Source: an uncultured Christensenella sp.
GTDB lineage: Bacteria > Bacillota > Clostridia > Christensenellales > Borkfalkiaceae
Assembly (NCBI GenBank): GCA_910577875.1
Contig: CAJTNY010000023.1
Location: forward strand, 1-29,490
Length of the DNA stretch: 29,490 nucleotides
Direction: 5' to 3'
Shown: piece by piece, positions 7,228 to 15,681 of the stretch
How the letters are laid out: each line of letters opens with the position of its first letter
Position numbering within the stretch: position 1 is the first letter of the stretch
Program-made: the position numbers and the translations under genes
Notes under the pieces: generated by a model
What the model was told of the DNA's origin: nothing
Database searches by the model: none
The model's input: only the letters and a program-made list of their open reading frames with translations

Positions 7228-8673
7228 ATGCAGAGGGAAGAATTGATAAGACGGCTTGCCGCCGTTGAAACGGAATTGAAAAAGAGAAAAAAGGACGGAG
7301 AAAAACTTTCGTCCTACAACAAGCGGAAGCGGCATAAAAAACAGATAGCTTTTCATAAATGCAGGAAGCGTAACAGGTGGGTGTTCGGCGGCAACCGTTC
7401 GGGGAAAACCGAGTGCGGAGCCGTGGAGTGTCTGTGGATGTTAAGGGGGATACACCCCTACCGTAAAAACAGACGCGACGTGTTCGGGTGGGCGGTTTCG
7501 CTTTCGACGCAGGTTCAGCGCGACGTGGCTCAGGCTAAAATTCTGAATTATCTGCCGAAGAGCTGGATAGCGGAAATAACTATGCTTACGGGCCGAAAGG
7601 ACAGCCCTGCGGGCGGCGTCATAGACCAAATAAAAATAAGGAACATATTCGGCGGCATTTCCACGCTGGGTTTTAAAAGCTGCGACCAGGGCAGGGAAAA
7701 ATTTCAGGGGTCCTCGCTTGATTTCGTTTGGTTCGACGAGGAGCCGCCGAGAGATATATATGAAGAATGTCTTATGCGTGTTATGGATAAGAGAGGGGAT
7801 ATTTTCGGTACAATGACGCCGCTCAAAGGAAAAACGTTTATTTACAACGAGATTTATCTTAACCGCAAGAAAAACCCGGAAATATGGTACGAGTCTATGA
7901 CCTGGGAGGATAACCCGTTTTTAAGCAAAAAAGAAATCAAACTGCTTGAAGGCGTGTTGGACGCTTCGGCTTTGGACGCGAGGAAATTCGGCAAGTTCGG
8001 CAGCGGGGCAGGGCTTGTTTATCCCGAGTTCGACGAAAGCGTACACGTCATAGAACCGTTCGATTTCCCGAGGGAGTGGCAGGATAATATTTCTATTGAC
8101 CCCGGGCTGAACAATCCGCTTTCGGCTCATTGGTACTGCGTAGACTGGGACGGGAATATTTACGTCGTGGCGGAGCATTTCGAAAGCGGAAAGGATATAG
8201 ATTATCACGCTTCCGCCATTAAGCGGATGAGCGAAAAACTCGGCTGGAAAACAGACAGCAAAGGCAGGGTAAGTGCGCTTATAGACAGCGCGGCTAAGCA
8301 GAGAACGCTGGCATCGGTGAAAAGCGTTTCGGAACTTTTTTACGAAAGGGGTATACTTGCGGATACAAACGTGAAAAAAGACGTGTTCACGGGTATAGCG
8401 CGCGTCAAAAGTTTTTTAAAGCGCGGCAACGGGGAAAGGGATATTTATATTTTTTCAAACTGCACGAATATGATTGACGAGTTTAAAAATTATTGCTGGG
8501 CGGACGGAGACGCGCCCAAAAAGGTTGACGACCACTGTATGGACGAATTGAGGTATTACGTAATGACGCGGCCCGAACCCGTCGAGAGGGAAGAGAGCCT
8601 TTCAATTATCGCGCAGGACAAACTGAGAAGGATAAGGAGAAGAAATGGAAGACGAGGTAATGGACGCGCTTAA
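7228..8673 (+). CDS. terL: Phage terminase large subunit (packaging ATPase and nuclease)
   Basis: 481 aa, a usual length for TerL. It drives DNA into the prohead and cuts the concatemer. ATPase: Walker A GGNRSGKT (54-61), Walker B FVWFDEEPP (166-174, D170 and E171), coupling motif TMTPL (195-199). Nuclease (RNase H-like): ISIDPG with D291, LIDS with D353, and DDHCMDELRY with D434/D435/D439. All metal-binding acids expected for activity are visible, so the gene does not look decayed. ATG 7228 has AAAAGG a few bases upstream. No strong promoter is visible in the 62 bases back to the divergent gene. It overlaps the next gene by 29 bases and opens a tightly packed structural operon. Confidence 0.93.
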   Translation: MQREELIRRLAAVETELKKRKKDGEKLSSYNKRKRHKKQIAFHKCRKRNRWVFGGNRSGKTECGAVECLWMLRGIHPYRKNRRDVFGWAVSLSTQVQRDVAQAKILNYLPKSWIAEITMLTGRKDSPAGGVIDQIKIRNIFGGISTLGFKSCDQGREKFQGSSLDFVWFDEEPPRDIYEECLMRVMDKRGDIFGTMTPLKGKTFIYNEIYLNRKKNPEIWYESMTWEDNPFLSKKEIKLLEGVLDASALDARKFGKFGSGAGLVYPEFDESVHVIEPFDFPREWQDNISIDPGLNNPLSAHWYCVDWDGNIYVVAEHFESGKDIDYHASAIKRMSEKLGWKTDSKGRVSALIDSAAKQRTLASVKSVSELFYERGILADTNVKKDVFTGIARVKSFLKRGNGERDIYIFSNCTNMIDEFKNYCWADGDAPKKVDDHCMDELRYYVMTRPEPVEREESLSIIAQDKLRRIRRRNGRRGNGRA

Positions 8674-8911
8674 AAAATGCGCTGTCGGGTTCGGGACGAG
8701 CGAGATTGTCGAGGAGTTCTCGGTAGAAGACGGAGAGCTGAAACTTGTCAAAAAGAAAGTAACGAGAAAAGATATTCCGCCCGACATTAAAGCGGCTAAG
8801 ATGCTGATAGGAGAATTCGGTTTCGACGGATGTTCTGACGAAGAACTCGAAGCGGAACGGGAAAGATTAATGAAAATTTTAAAGGAGGAAAAAGACGTTG
8901 ATCGAAGATAA
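8645..8911 (+). CDS. Small terminase-associated phage protein
   Basis: 88 aa, acidic. The pattern of a beta-like segment (VEEFSVEDGELKLVKKKVTRKDIPPD) followed by a helix (KAAKMLIGEF) recalls the C-terminal part of phage small-terminase/HTH proteins, in which a K-V-PPD turn precedes a helix. It lacks the N-terminal DNA-binding helices of a full small terminase. The start has AAGGAGAAGAA just upstream. It overlaps TerL by 29 bases and the portal gene by 14 bases, implying translational coupling and a role in packaging or head assembly. Family assignment is tentative. Confidence 0.7.
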   Translation: MEDEVMDALKKCAVGFGTSEIVEEFSVEDGELKLVKKKVTRKDIPPDIKAAKMLIGEFGFDGCSDEELEAERERLMKILKEEKDVDRR

Positions 8912-10748
8912 AAACGAAAAGACCGCGGAGGAAAAGCTTGCGGAAGAGGTGACGGAAGATTTTCTTAAACGTCAGGAGGAAAGACGGTTTCTGGAAGTCG
9001 GCTGGCAGATGAATATGAATTTCGTTAACGGAAACCAGTATTGCGGTATCAACGCAAAAGGAGAGATTTACGAGGAGGACGAGGGATATTACTGGCAGAC
9101 GCGCAGAGTATTCAATCATATCGCCCCGACGATTGATTTGCGGTGTTCCAAACTCGGCAGAATACGTCCCGCGCTGAGCGTTAGGGCGGCATCGGAAGAG
9201 GAAAGCGACAGGCACGCGGCTACCATTGCTTCGGCAATAATTGCGGCGGTAGCCGAGGAAGAAGATTTGGATTCAGTCATATCAGACGTTACGATATGGT
9301 CGGAAACCTGCGGAACGGCTTTTTACAAAGTAATATGGGACGGACGCGCGGGCGGAGTCATCGCTTACACGGAGGACGGTGAAAGACTCAGTCAGGGCGC
9401 GGTGAAGATTTGTGCGGTGTCGCCGTTCGAGATATATCCCTTTTCGCTTTCGGAAGAGGACGTGTCTGCACAGCCGAGCATAATACACGCAAAAGCTATG
9501 CCGATTCAGGACATTTACAGCCTCTACGGAGTAAAACTCGAAGGTAGGGATATAGAAGACGTTTCCTGTTTGTGCGGTGATATGCGCGGGGTAAATGCTG
9601 TAAGGCACGATTACGAACTCGTGATAGAGCGGTATGAACGCTGTACGGACGAAAGACCGCAGGGCAGGCTTACCGTCGTTGCGGGCGGAAAACTGCTTTT
9701 CGACGGTGCGCTTCCGTATGCTAACGGCGAGAACGGAGCGCGGGATTATCCGTTCATAAAACAGGCTGCGCTTCCGCGCGCAGGAAGCTTTTTCGGGTCG
9801 AGCGTAGTTGAACGTATGATACCGTTGCAACGCGCATATAACGCGGTCAAGAATAGAAAACACGAGTTTTTGAACAGAATTTCTATGGGTACCGTTGCGG
9901 TTGAGGACGGGTCGGTCGACACGGACGAGTTGATTGAAGATGGGCTCAATCCCGGAAAAATCATAGTTTACAGGCAGGGAAGCAAACCGCCCGAGATGCT
10001 TACGCTCGGGAGCGTGCCGTCGGAATTTTCCGAAGAGGAGAAAAACCTTTTGAACGAGTTTTCCAAGGTTTCCGGAACGGGAGAGATTACGGATAATGCA
10101 GACGGATTTTCTGGCGTAACTTCGGCTACAGGTTTACAGCTTATCATCGAACAGGACGAGGCGAGAATGGAATTCGCGTACAGTCAGATTAAACGCGCTA
10201 TGAAGTATATAGGACGGCATATCCTAAGATTGTACAGACAGTTTGCCGCAGACGTAAGACTTCTGAAATTCGCGGGTGCAAACAATGTTTTAAGCCTGTT
10301 TTATTTCAAAGGAAGCGAAATATCTTCGGACGACGTGGTTCTCGAAGCGGACAACGAAGCAAATCTTTCTCCCGCGCAGAGGCGCAATTTAATTTATGAA
10401 ATGCTTGACAGGGGACTGTTCTCCGACGATGGCGGACGTCTTACCGTTTCGGCAAAGAACAAGGTTTTGGAGCTGCTTGGCTATAAAGGCTTTTCAGGCG
10501 GACGCGATCTTGGCGAACTTAACCGTGCGAGAGCGGGAGAGGAGAACCTGAAAATGAAAATCCAAACGGCTGATGTGAAATCTTACGACGACCATACGAC
10601 GCATATTTCAGAGCATACGGCTTTTCTGCTTACCGAAAAGCTGACTGCGGAAGCGGAAAACAGAATATGCACTCATATAGATATGCACAAACAAAAAATC
10701 AAGGAGGCACACAACAATTATGAAAACGGACAATCTTACGGACAATGA
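8898..10748 (+). CDS. Phage portal protein
   Basis: 616 aa from a TTG start, chosen because AGGAGG (8883-8888) lies nine bases upstream and no ATG fits. The portal is the dodecameric ring at one head vertex through which DNA is packaged. Family-like features are an N-terminal helical part with RRVFNHIAPTIDLRCSKLGRIRP (about 71-93), a long beta-rich wing (about 150-290), a segment IPLQRAYNAVKNRKHEFLNR (about 310-330) and a helical C-terminus rich in charged residues. Length and layout fit portals of podovirus (P22-like) type better than the shorter HK97 type. Its position after TerL and before the scaffold and capsid genes supports the call. The end overlaps the next gene by 29 bases. Confidence 0.88.
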   Translation: MIEDKNEKTAEEKLAEEVTEDFLKRQEERRFLEVGWQMNMNFVNGNQYCGINAKGEIYEEDEGYYWQTRRVFNHIAPTIDLRCSKLGRIRPALSVRAASEEESDRHAATIASAIIAAVAEEEDLDSVISDVTIWSETCGTAFYKVIWDGRAGGVIAYTEDGERLSQGAVKICAVSPFEIYPFSLSEEDVSAQPSIIHAKAMPIQDIYSLYGVKLEGRDIEDVSCLCGDMRGVNAVRHDYELVIERYERCTDERPQGRLTVVAGGKLLFDGALPYANGENGARDYPFIKQAALPRAGSFFGSSVVERMIPLQRAYNAVKNRKHEFLNRISMGTVAVEDGSVDTDELIEDGLNPGKIIVYRQGSKPPEMLTLGSVPSEFSEEEKNLLNEFSKVSGTGEITDNADGFSGVTSATGLQLIIEQDEARMEFAYSQIKRAMKYIGRHILRLYRQFAADVRLLKFAGANNVLSLFYFKGSEISSDDVVLEADNEANLSPAQRRNLIYEMLDRGLFSDDGGRLTVSAKNKVLELLGYKGFSGGRDLGELNRARAGEENLKMKIQTADVKSYDDHTTHISEHTAFLLTEKLTAEAENRICTHIDMHKQKIKEAHNNYENGQSYGQ

Positions 10749-11154
10749 AAGAGTTACGGCAGAATCCGCGGAGGCGGAAAACGGAAATAAAGCTGCGTCG
10801 GTACTCGGAAAATTCAAGGACGTACAGACCCTTATGCAAGCTTATACCGACCTGGAAGCCGAATTCACCCGACGCAGTCAACGGTTGAAAGAGTTGGAAA
10901 AAGGGAACAAGGCGGATACCGCGTCCGACGGGACGAATGATTTGCCCTCCCTAAGCAGCGAAGAGGAACTTATCGAAACCGCGCTTTCAAACGAGAAAGT
11001 ACGAAACGCCGTTATAGGCGGATACCTTAAAGGTATCGCCGCGGCGAAAGAAGTTCCTTTGATTTCGGGCGGAGGAGCAATCCCCGCTCCGCGTAATACG
11101 CCCAAATCCGTTAAAGAAGCGGGTATACTTGCGCGAAAGTTTTTGAACAAATAA
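10720..11154 (+). CDS. Probable capsid scaffolding protein
   Basis: 144 aa, strongly charged, with a predicted coiled coil (LMQAYTDLEAEFTRRSQRLKELEK, split near residues 37-60), a flexible Ser/Asp/Glu middle and a helical basic end (VKEAGILARKFLNK). No fold family is certain, but size, helix content and place between portal and capsid genes are typical of scaffold proteins that template head assembly. The ATG has AAGGAGG about 14 bases upstream. No head-maturation protease gene or protease motif is seen in or beside it. Confidence 0.7.
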   Translation: MKTDNLTDNERVTAESAEAENGNKAASVLGKFKDVQTLMQAYTDLEAEFTRRSQRLKELEKGNKADTASDGTNDLPSLSSEEELIETALSNEKVRNAVIGGYLKGIAAAKEVPLISGGGAIPAPRNTPKSVKEAGILARKFLNK

Positions 11155-11175
11155 ATTTTAAAGGGAGAAAAAAAA

Positions 11176-12336
11176 TTGATTACTATTCAGAACGCCGATT
11201 CGGCGTTAAAGGACTATTATCTCGACGCCGTTTCGGCGCAGCTCAACGACGGTATATCGCCGTTTTTCTCGGCAATCGAAAAAGGGATCGATTTTGTTTA
11301 CGGAAAAGACGTAAAACTTGCGGTAGTGCGTGGTAATGCCGGCAACGTGATGGCCGGCGCGGAGGACGGGGCATTGCCCGACCCGCACAGAAACAGATAC
11401 GCGAACATTACGTCGCCTTTGAAAAACCTTTACGGAACAATCGAAATAAGTGATAAAGCGCTGCGTGCTTCGCGCGATTCTTCGGGGGCTTTCGTCAATC
11501 TTTTGAACGCGGAAATGGAAGGGCTCATATCGAGCGCGCGCCAGAATTTTCAGAGAATGCTTTTCGGCGACGGTTCGGGCAAACTGTTCAGCGTTGTAGA
11601 CAGAGTGACGAACTCGACTTTCAGCGTAGATAACGTAAAAGAATATTTTACTGGTATGCAGGTGGATATATACACCGTGCTCGATACCGTGGTTGACGAG
11701 GCTGTAGGTATTTATATAGAGCGCGTGGATAAAAAAGCCGGCACGGTTACTTTCAGCAAAGACGTTATGGAGATGATTAACGGGGCAAGCGTATATGTAC
11801 ACTGTTCTATGAATAACGAGCTTACCGGACTCGGCGCCATTTTCGACAGCGACAAGCTGTACGGTTACGTTAAAGAAACGGATAAATTTTTTGCGCCTTA
11901 CAAAGCGGATGCAAACGGAAAGCTTACCGAAACGGCGTTGAGCGACGTGCTCGATTATATGGAGGAGAACTTTAACAGCAAAATAAATATTATTCTCTGC
12001 TCTTATAAAACGAGAAAGAAAATCGCTGCGCTTATCGACGCGAACAGAAGGGTTGTCAATACTATAGACTCGCGCACGGGCTACGGCGCGGTTACGGTCA
12101 ACGACGTTCCCGTATATGCGGACAAATACTGCCCCGACGACAGAATATTGTTTCTAAATTCTGACGACTTCGCGCTGTATCAGCTTTGCGATTGGGAATG
12201 GCTCGAAGACGAGGACGGTAAAATACTCAAACAAATTCCCGGCAAAGCGGCTTATTCCGCGACACTTGTCAAGTACGCCGAGCTCGTGTGCAAAAAGCCC
12301 TGCGGACAGGCTATGCTCTTTAATCTCGGAAACTGA
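11176..12336 (+). CDS. Phage major capsid protein, probably HK97-fold
   Basis: 386 aa from a TTG start with GGGAG (11163-11167) eight bases upstream. Features expected of a major capsid protein: an early LKNLYGTIEISDKALRAS-type segment where capsid N-arms meet the spine helix, a helix with many charged residues (about 110-125), an insertion-like beta region in the middle and a C-terminal A-domain-like part (DRILFLNSDDFALYQLCDW, then KYAELVCKKPCGQAMLFNL). I assign the HK97 fold by gene order and sequence character, not by a diagnostic motif. A strong mRNA hairpin follows the stop codon and may raise expression of this gene over the ones downstream. Confidence 0.85.
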   Translation: MITIQNADSALKDYYLDAVSAQLNDGISPFFSAIEKGIDFVYGKDVKLAVVRGNAGNVMAGAEDGALPDPHRNRYANITSPLKNLYGTIEISDKALRASRDSSGAFVNLLNAEMEGLISSARQNFQRMLFGDGSGKLFSVVDRVTNSTFSVDNVKEYFTGMQVDIYTVLDTVVDEAVGIYIERVDKKAGTVTFSKDVMEMINGASVYVHCSMNNELTGLGAIFDSDKLYGYVKETDKFFAPYKADANGKLTETALSDVLDYMEENFNSKINIILCSYKTRKKIAALIDANRRVVNTIDSRTGYGAVTVNDVPVYADKYCPDDRILFLNSDDFALYQLCDWEWLEDEDGKILKQIPGKAAYSATLVKYAELVCKKPCGQAMLFNLGN

Positions 12337-12340
12337 CATG

Positions 12341-12368
12341 TCTTCCGTGCCTATACGGCACGGAAAGA
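12341..12368 (+). promoter_or_regulatory. mRNA hairpin between the capsid and adaptor genes
   Basis: TTCCGTGCC (12343-12351), loop TATAC, GGCACGGAA (12357-12365): a perfect 9-bp stem just after the capsid stop. There is no T-run after it; an AAGGAGG ribosome site for the next gene follows at once. It looks like a transcript-stabilising or partially terminating element. Confidence 0.7.
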
Positions 12369-12384
12369 TTAAGGAGGTGATTTT

Positions 12385-12942
12385 TTGTTAGTTAAAGACG
12401 TTATAATTTCCGCGTTGAATATTCTCGGCAGATTAGATTTGGTTAAGATGCTCTCGGACGGTGTCGTTTCGGAAGGTGAGGGCGAAGAAACCGTCAATAT
12501 TCTTTTGTACTGCTTCAATGCGGTTGAGGACGAACTTGCGAGAAGGTACATACCGCTTAATGAGAAAGAAGAACTGAGATCTTATACGGGTAAATTCAAA
12601 TATACGGATTTCGCGCATTCGCCCGTGAAAATAAAGCGTGTGCTCGTTGGCGGGGAACAAGCCGATTACGAGTTGACCACGCAATATATAGCGGTGAACG
12701 CGGATACGATTACCGTCGAATACGAATATGCCCCTTCGAAAAAGGTTATCGAAGGCAGTTCCGATTTTAAAACGGAAGTAGGGGAAAGGCTTATGGCTTT
12801 GGGTATAGCTGCGGAATTTTGCCTCATTAACGGAGAAATAGAAGCGTCCGAGCTGTGGGAAAAGAAATACCGCGAACGTATCGACGAAGTTCAGCGTGCG
12901 CTTCCCGCGGGCGGGAATATTCCTCCGCGGAGGTGGGTATGA
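12385..12942 (+). CDS. Head-tail adaptor (connector) protein
   Basis: 185 aa from a TTG start with a strong AAGGAGGTGA (12371-12380) upstream. The sequence is helical at both ends with a beta-rich middle (GGEQADYELTTQYIAVNADTITVEYEYAP) and a late helix (ERLMALGIAAEFCLINGEIEASELWEKKYRERIDEVQR, split around 129-170). This resembles connector proteins of the P22 gp4 / head-completion type that bind beneath the portal. The stop overlaps the start of the next gene (ATGA). Assignment rests on architecture and gene order. Confidence 0.75.
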   Translation: MLVKDVIISALNILGRLDLVKMLSDGVVSEGEGEETVNILLYCFNAVEDELARRYIPLNEKEELRSYTGKFKYTDFAHSPVKIKRVLVGGEQADYELTTQYIAVNADTITVEYEYAPSKKVIEGSSDFKTEVGERLMALGIAAEFCLINGEIEASELWEKKYRERIDEVQRALPAGGNIPPRRWV

Positions 12943-14150
12943 GTTTTAAAACTTCATTAAACCTGCTCGCCTCTGACGGTTCTAAAACTGTGAGCGGTTA
13001 TGTAAAAGACGGAAAGCTCTGCCCCGCGCTTTCAGCTGTTTCCTTAAAGGGAGAAATGCCGAAAGATATAATATACGCCGAGTATTCGGTAACGCAGAAA
13101 GATTTCTTTTTGTGTGCGCGTGACGGTATTTATACTTCGGGACGCGGATACGATTTTATGCGCATAGCTCCGATTGAAAGCGCGTCTCCGTTTCTTATAG
13201 AGGATATATCCGAGGGCGAAACGCGAGCGGTAATATTGAACGGAAGCAAAGCCTTAACCGAAAGCGGGGGCAGATATGACCATATTCCGAACTACGGTGC
13301 GAATCTTGCTTGCGGGGTTATGCACTGCGGAAGGCTTTTCGGTGTAGACAAAGACAACGCATATAAGCTGCGCTGGTCGGGCGGCGGCGGGTTTTCCGAT
13401 TGGGAAGAAGGGCTTTTCGGAAGCGGAAGTTTAGAGCTTGACCCGGAGCGCGGCGAAATTTTAGATGTAGTCGAGTTCGGCGAAAAGCTTGTCGCGGTGA
13501 GAAGATTCGGGCTTGCCGTTCTGAATATGTTCGGTTCGCCGGAAAATTTTTCGGTGGAAATTACGGATACGGATACGGATGAAATTTATAAGGGCACGGC
13601 GCGCGTCGTCTGCGGCAAGCTTGTTTTCTTTACCGCTTCGGGTCTGCATATTTTTAACGGCGGTTCCATAATCAGCGTAAGTCACGCTTACACGGACGAT
13701 ATATCCGAACCGGTATGCTCGGCGGAACTCGGCGGTAAATATTTTCTCGGCTGCAAAAGTGCGGAATTGAACGGCAGGGCGATATTTTGTTACGACTTCG
13801 CGGGAAACAACGCTTATCTGATCGCGGCAGAAGCTGACGCTATGTGTTCGAACGGGCATATATACATTTATAACGGTAACGGCGCTTTCAGGCTCGATGA
13901 CGGCGGACGGTATGCTTTTGCCGTAGAAAAAATAAATTTCGGTTCCGATAGATTCAAGACAGTCACTGAAATATTTATTGACGGCAATGTGGATATAGAA
14001 ATCGGCAATGGCAGAACTGCGAGAAAATTTGTTTCTGCATCGGGGAGCGTGCGTCCTGCTCTGCGCGGAAAAGAATTTACGGTAAGGATAGAGGGGAGAG
14101 TTCCCGTTAAAAATCTTACGGTTACGGCGGAGGCGTGTGATGCAATTTGA
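12939..14150 (+). CDS. Beta-propeller-like phage tail or nozzle protein
   Basis: 403 aa. The longer frame from 12855 is rejected because it would run deep into the adaptor gene; ATG 12939 forms an ATGA overlap with the adaptor stop and has GGAGGTGGG before it. The protein is almost entirely short beta strands with repeated modules such as YSVTQKDFFLCARDGIYTS, GVMHCGRLFGVDKDNAYKLRW and VVEFGEKLVAVRRFGLAVLN. That pattern fits a propeller like the packaged-DNA-stabilising tail proteins (P22 gp10 type) of podoviruses. The WSGGGGFSDWEEG and SLELDPERGEILDVVEF segments are typical of that group as I know it. This suggests a short-tailed particle. No catalytic motif seen. Confidence 0.68.
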   Translation: MSFKTSLNLLASDGSKTVSGYVKDGKLCPALSAVSLKGEMPKDIIYAEYSVTQKDFFLCARDGIYTSGRGYDFMRIAPIESASPFLIEDISEGETRAVILNGSKALTESGGRYDHIPNYGANLACGVMHCGRLFGVDKDNAYKLRWSGGGGFSDWEEGLFGSGSLELDPERGEILDVVEFGEKLVAVRRFGLAVLNMFGSPENFSVEITDTDTDEIYKGTARVVCGKLVFFTASGLHIFNGGSIISVSHAYTDDISEPVCSAELGGKYFLGCKSAELNGRAIFCYDFAGNNAYLIAAEADAMCSNGHIYIYNGNGAFRLDDGGRYAFAVEKINFGSDRFKTVTEIFIDGNVDIEIGNGRTARKFVSASGSVRPALRGKEFTVRIEGRVPVKNLTVTAEACDAI

Positions 14151-14640
14151 TATAATCGACATTACGCCCGAAGAGATAGAGAAACTGTCCGTTGTTCAGA
14201 TGAAGATGCTCAGAACCGCGCAGCAGAAAAAGGACGAACTTTGCAGAAAAGCGGATAAGGATACCGAGATGTTCCGCGCTATTGTTCTGACGGCGGGAAT
14301 GAAGAATTCGACGCTTTTAAAAGCAAAGCAAGCCGAACTTAAAGCCGAGCTCGATTACCAGGTTGCGGTTCTCGCCGATAATCTTATATACAATATGAGC
14401 TTAAACGAACCGTCGGGCGGCGGGGACATAGGCGGAGGAGACGGTGACGAGGGTGCGGGGTATATAGTAGATTACACACTTTCCTACAACGAAAGATATG
14501 TTATTGTACGCGACTATTATCTTTCGATTTTGGACCCCGACGAACGTATGGCGCTGTATGCTGCGGACGAAACGGCAAAGAAATATCTTTCGAGCTATTA
14601 CACAACTTTATATAACGTGCTGTATACTTACAGCAAATGA
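14140..14640 (+). CDS. Unknown phage-module protein, last gene of the operon
   Basis: 166 aa. ATG 14140 is preferred over the GTG three bases earlier; GGCGGAGG (14126-14133) lies six bases upstream. The N-terminal half is a charged coiled-coil-like helix (residues about 8-80), then a glycine/aspartate-rich linker (GGGDIGGGDGDEGAG), then a tyrosine-rich helical C-terminus ending YTYSK. No family recognised. It starts 11 bases inside the tail gene, so it belongs to the same operon. A minor tail or head-decoration protein, or an internal (ejection) protein, would fit; none can be shown. Genes for a tail spike, holin or endolysin do not follow. Confidence 0.7.
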   Translation: MQFDIIDITPEEIEKLSVVQMKMLRTAQQKKDELCRKADKDTEMFRAIVLTAGMKNSTLLKAKQAELKAELDYQVAVLADNLIYNMSLNEPSGGGDIGGGDGDEGAGYIVDYTLSYNERYVIVRDYYLSILDPDERMALYAADETAKKYLSSYYTTLYNVLYTYSK

Positions 14641-14645
14641 AACGG

Positions 14646-14669
14646 GGCGCGCGGTAATTACCGCGCGCC
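14646..14669. terminator. Perfect 24-bp palindrome ending the phage module
   Basis: Bases 14646-14669 are self-complementary, G+C-rich in the arms (GGCGCGCGG) with a TAATTA centre, six bases after the last phage stop codon. Only TT follows, so it is a weak classical terminator. It may still stop or protect the transcript, and it insulates the module from the promoter at 14682. Confidence 0.6.
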
Positions 14670-14681
14670 TTATAAATTCGC

Positions 14682-14710
14682 TTTACAAACATTTTTATTT
14701 GAGTTATAAT
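14682..14710 (+). promoter_or_regulatory. Promoter directly before the methyltransferase start (leaderless arrangement)
   Basis: TTTACA (14682-14687), 17 bases, TATAAT (14705-14710), then seven bases (TCCGTAT) and ATG 14718. The transcript should start at or one base before the start codon, and there is no Shine-Dalgarno sequence. Confidence 0.8.
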
Positions 14711-14717
14711 TCCGTAT

Positions 14718-15626
14718 ATGAAAACGGCTGATAAATGGCGGGATTATAAAATAATCGCAACCGGCAGCGGAATGAAACTTGAAAGCTGGAACGACGTTAT
14801 TTTGTTAAGACCCGACCCCCAGGTAATATGGAAAAACGACAAAAACCTTTACGGCTATAAGGGGCTTAACGCAGTTTATAACCGCAGCCCGAAGGGCGGC
14901 GGGGGCTGGGAAGTTATAAAAGATTTTCCGCAGGAATGGGTCGTTTCATACCGCGATTTGAAGTTTAAAATCAAACCTATGGGTTTCAAGCATACGGGGC
15001 TGTTCCCCGAACAGGCTGTAAACTGGGATATAATGCGCGATATAATTTCCGCCGCTAAAAAGAAAGAACCCGACAGGGAGATAAAAGTTTTAAATCTTTT
15101 TGCGTATACGGGCGCGGCTTCGGTTGCCTGCGCTAAGGCGGGAGCGGTAGTAACCCACGTCGACGCGGCAAAGGGTATGGTAGAACGCGCGGGCGAAAAC
15201 GTGAGGCTTTCGGGCTTACGGGACGGCGTTCGCTATATCGTTGACGACTGTATGAAATTTGTTCAGCGCGAATCGAGAAGGGGCAATCTTTACGACGCAA
15301 TAATTATGGACCCGCCGAGTTACGGCAGGGGACCGAACGGCGAAACGTGGAAGATAGAAGAAAATCTATACGATTTCGTATTGAGCTGTTCGAAGCTGCT
15401 TGCACCCGACGCTCTCTTCTTTTTAATAAACAGCTACACGACGGGACTGCAAGCGTCGGTGCTTAAAAATATCTTAATGCTCACGCTTAAAAATTTCAGC
15501 GGAGAGGCTACGGCTTACGAGGTCGGTATTCCGACGGACGAAGGCATTGCTCTGCCGTGCGGTGCGAGCGGTTTATTTCTGGGCGGCAGAATACCGCGAG
15601 ATTTAGCGAACTCGGTACTTTACTGA
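14718..15626 (+). CDS. Class I SAM-dependent methyltransferase, probable 23S rRNA methyltransferase
   Basis: 302 aa. Rossmann-fold methyltransferase related to the RlmI/RlmK (COG1092) group: SAM-binding motif I VLNLFAYTGAAS (124-135), the acidic residue after strand 2 in THVDAAKGMV (146-155), VDDCMKFV (175-182) and the catalytic-side DPPSYGRG (198-205). The N-terminal PUA domain of RlmI is absent; instead there is a short beta region (about 1-85). The group methylates cytosine or guanine in 23S rRNA, but the exact target cannot be told from sequence. Promoter geometry implies a leaderless mRNA. It is followed at 55 bases by a pseudouridine synthase, another RNA-modifying enzyme. Confidence 0.85.
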   Translation: MKTADKWRDYKIIATGSGMKLESWNDVILLRPDPQVIWKNDKNLYGYKGLNAVYNRSPKGGGGWEVIKDFPQEWVVSYRDLKFKIKPMGFKHTGLFPEQAVNWDIMRDIISAAKKKEPDREIKVLNLFAYTGAASVACAKAGAVVTHVDAAKGMVERAGENVRLSGLRDGVRYIVDDCMKFVQRESRRGNLYDAIIMDPPSYGRGPNGETWKIEENLYDFVLSCSKLLAPDALFFLINSYTTGLQASVLKNILMLTLKNFSGEATAYEVGIPTDEGIALPCGASGLFLGGRIPRDLANSVLY

Positions 15627-15681
15627 TTTACAGGCGTAAAAATTTACGTCGAATTAAAAAAATAAAAAGCGAACGGATTTT

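Noticed and set aside
12855..12938. Upstream extension of the tail protein gene
   Set aside because: It would overlap the adaptor gene by about 85 bases and has no ribosome site, whereas ATG 12939 forms an ATGA overlap.
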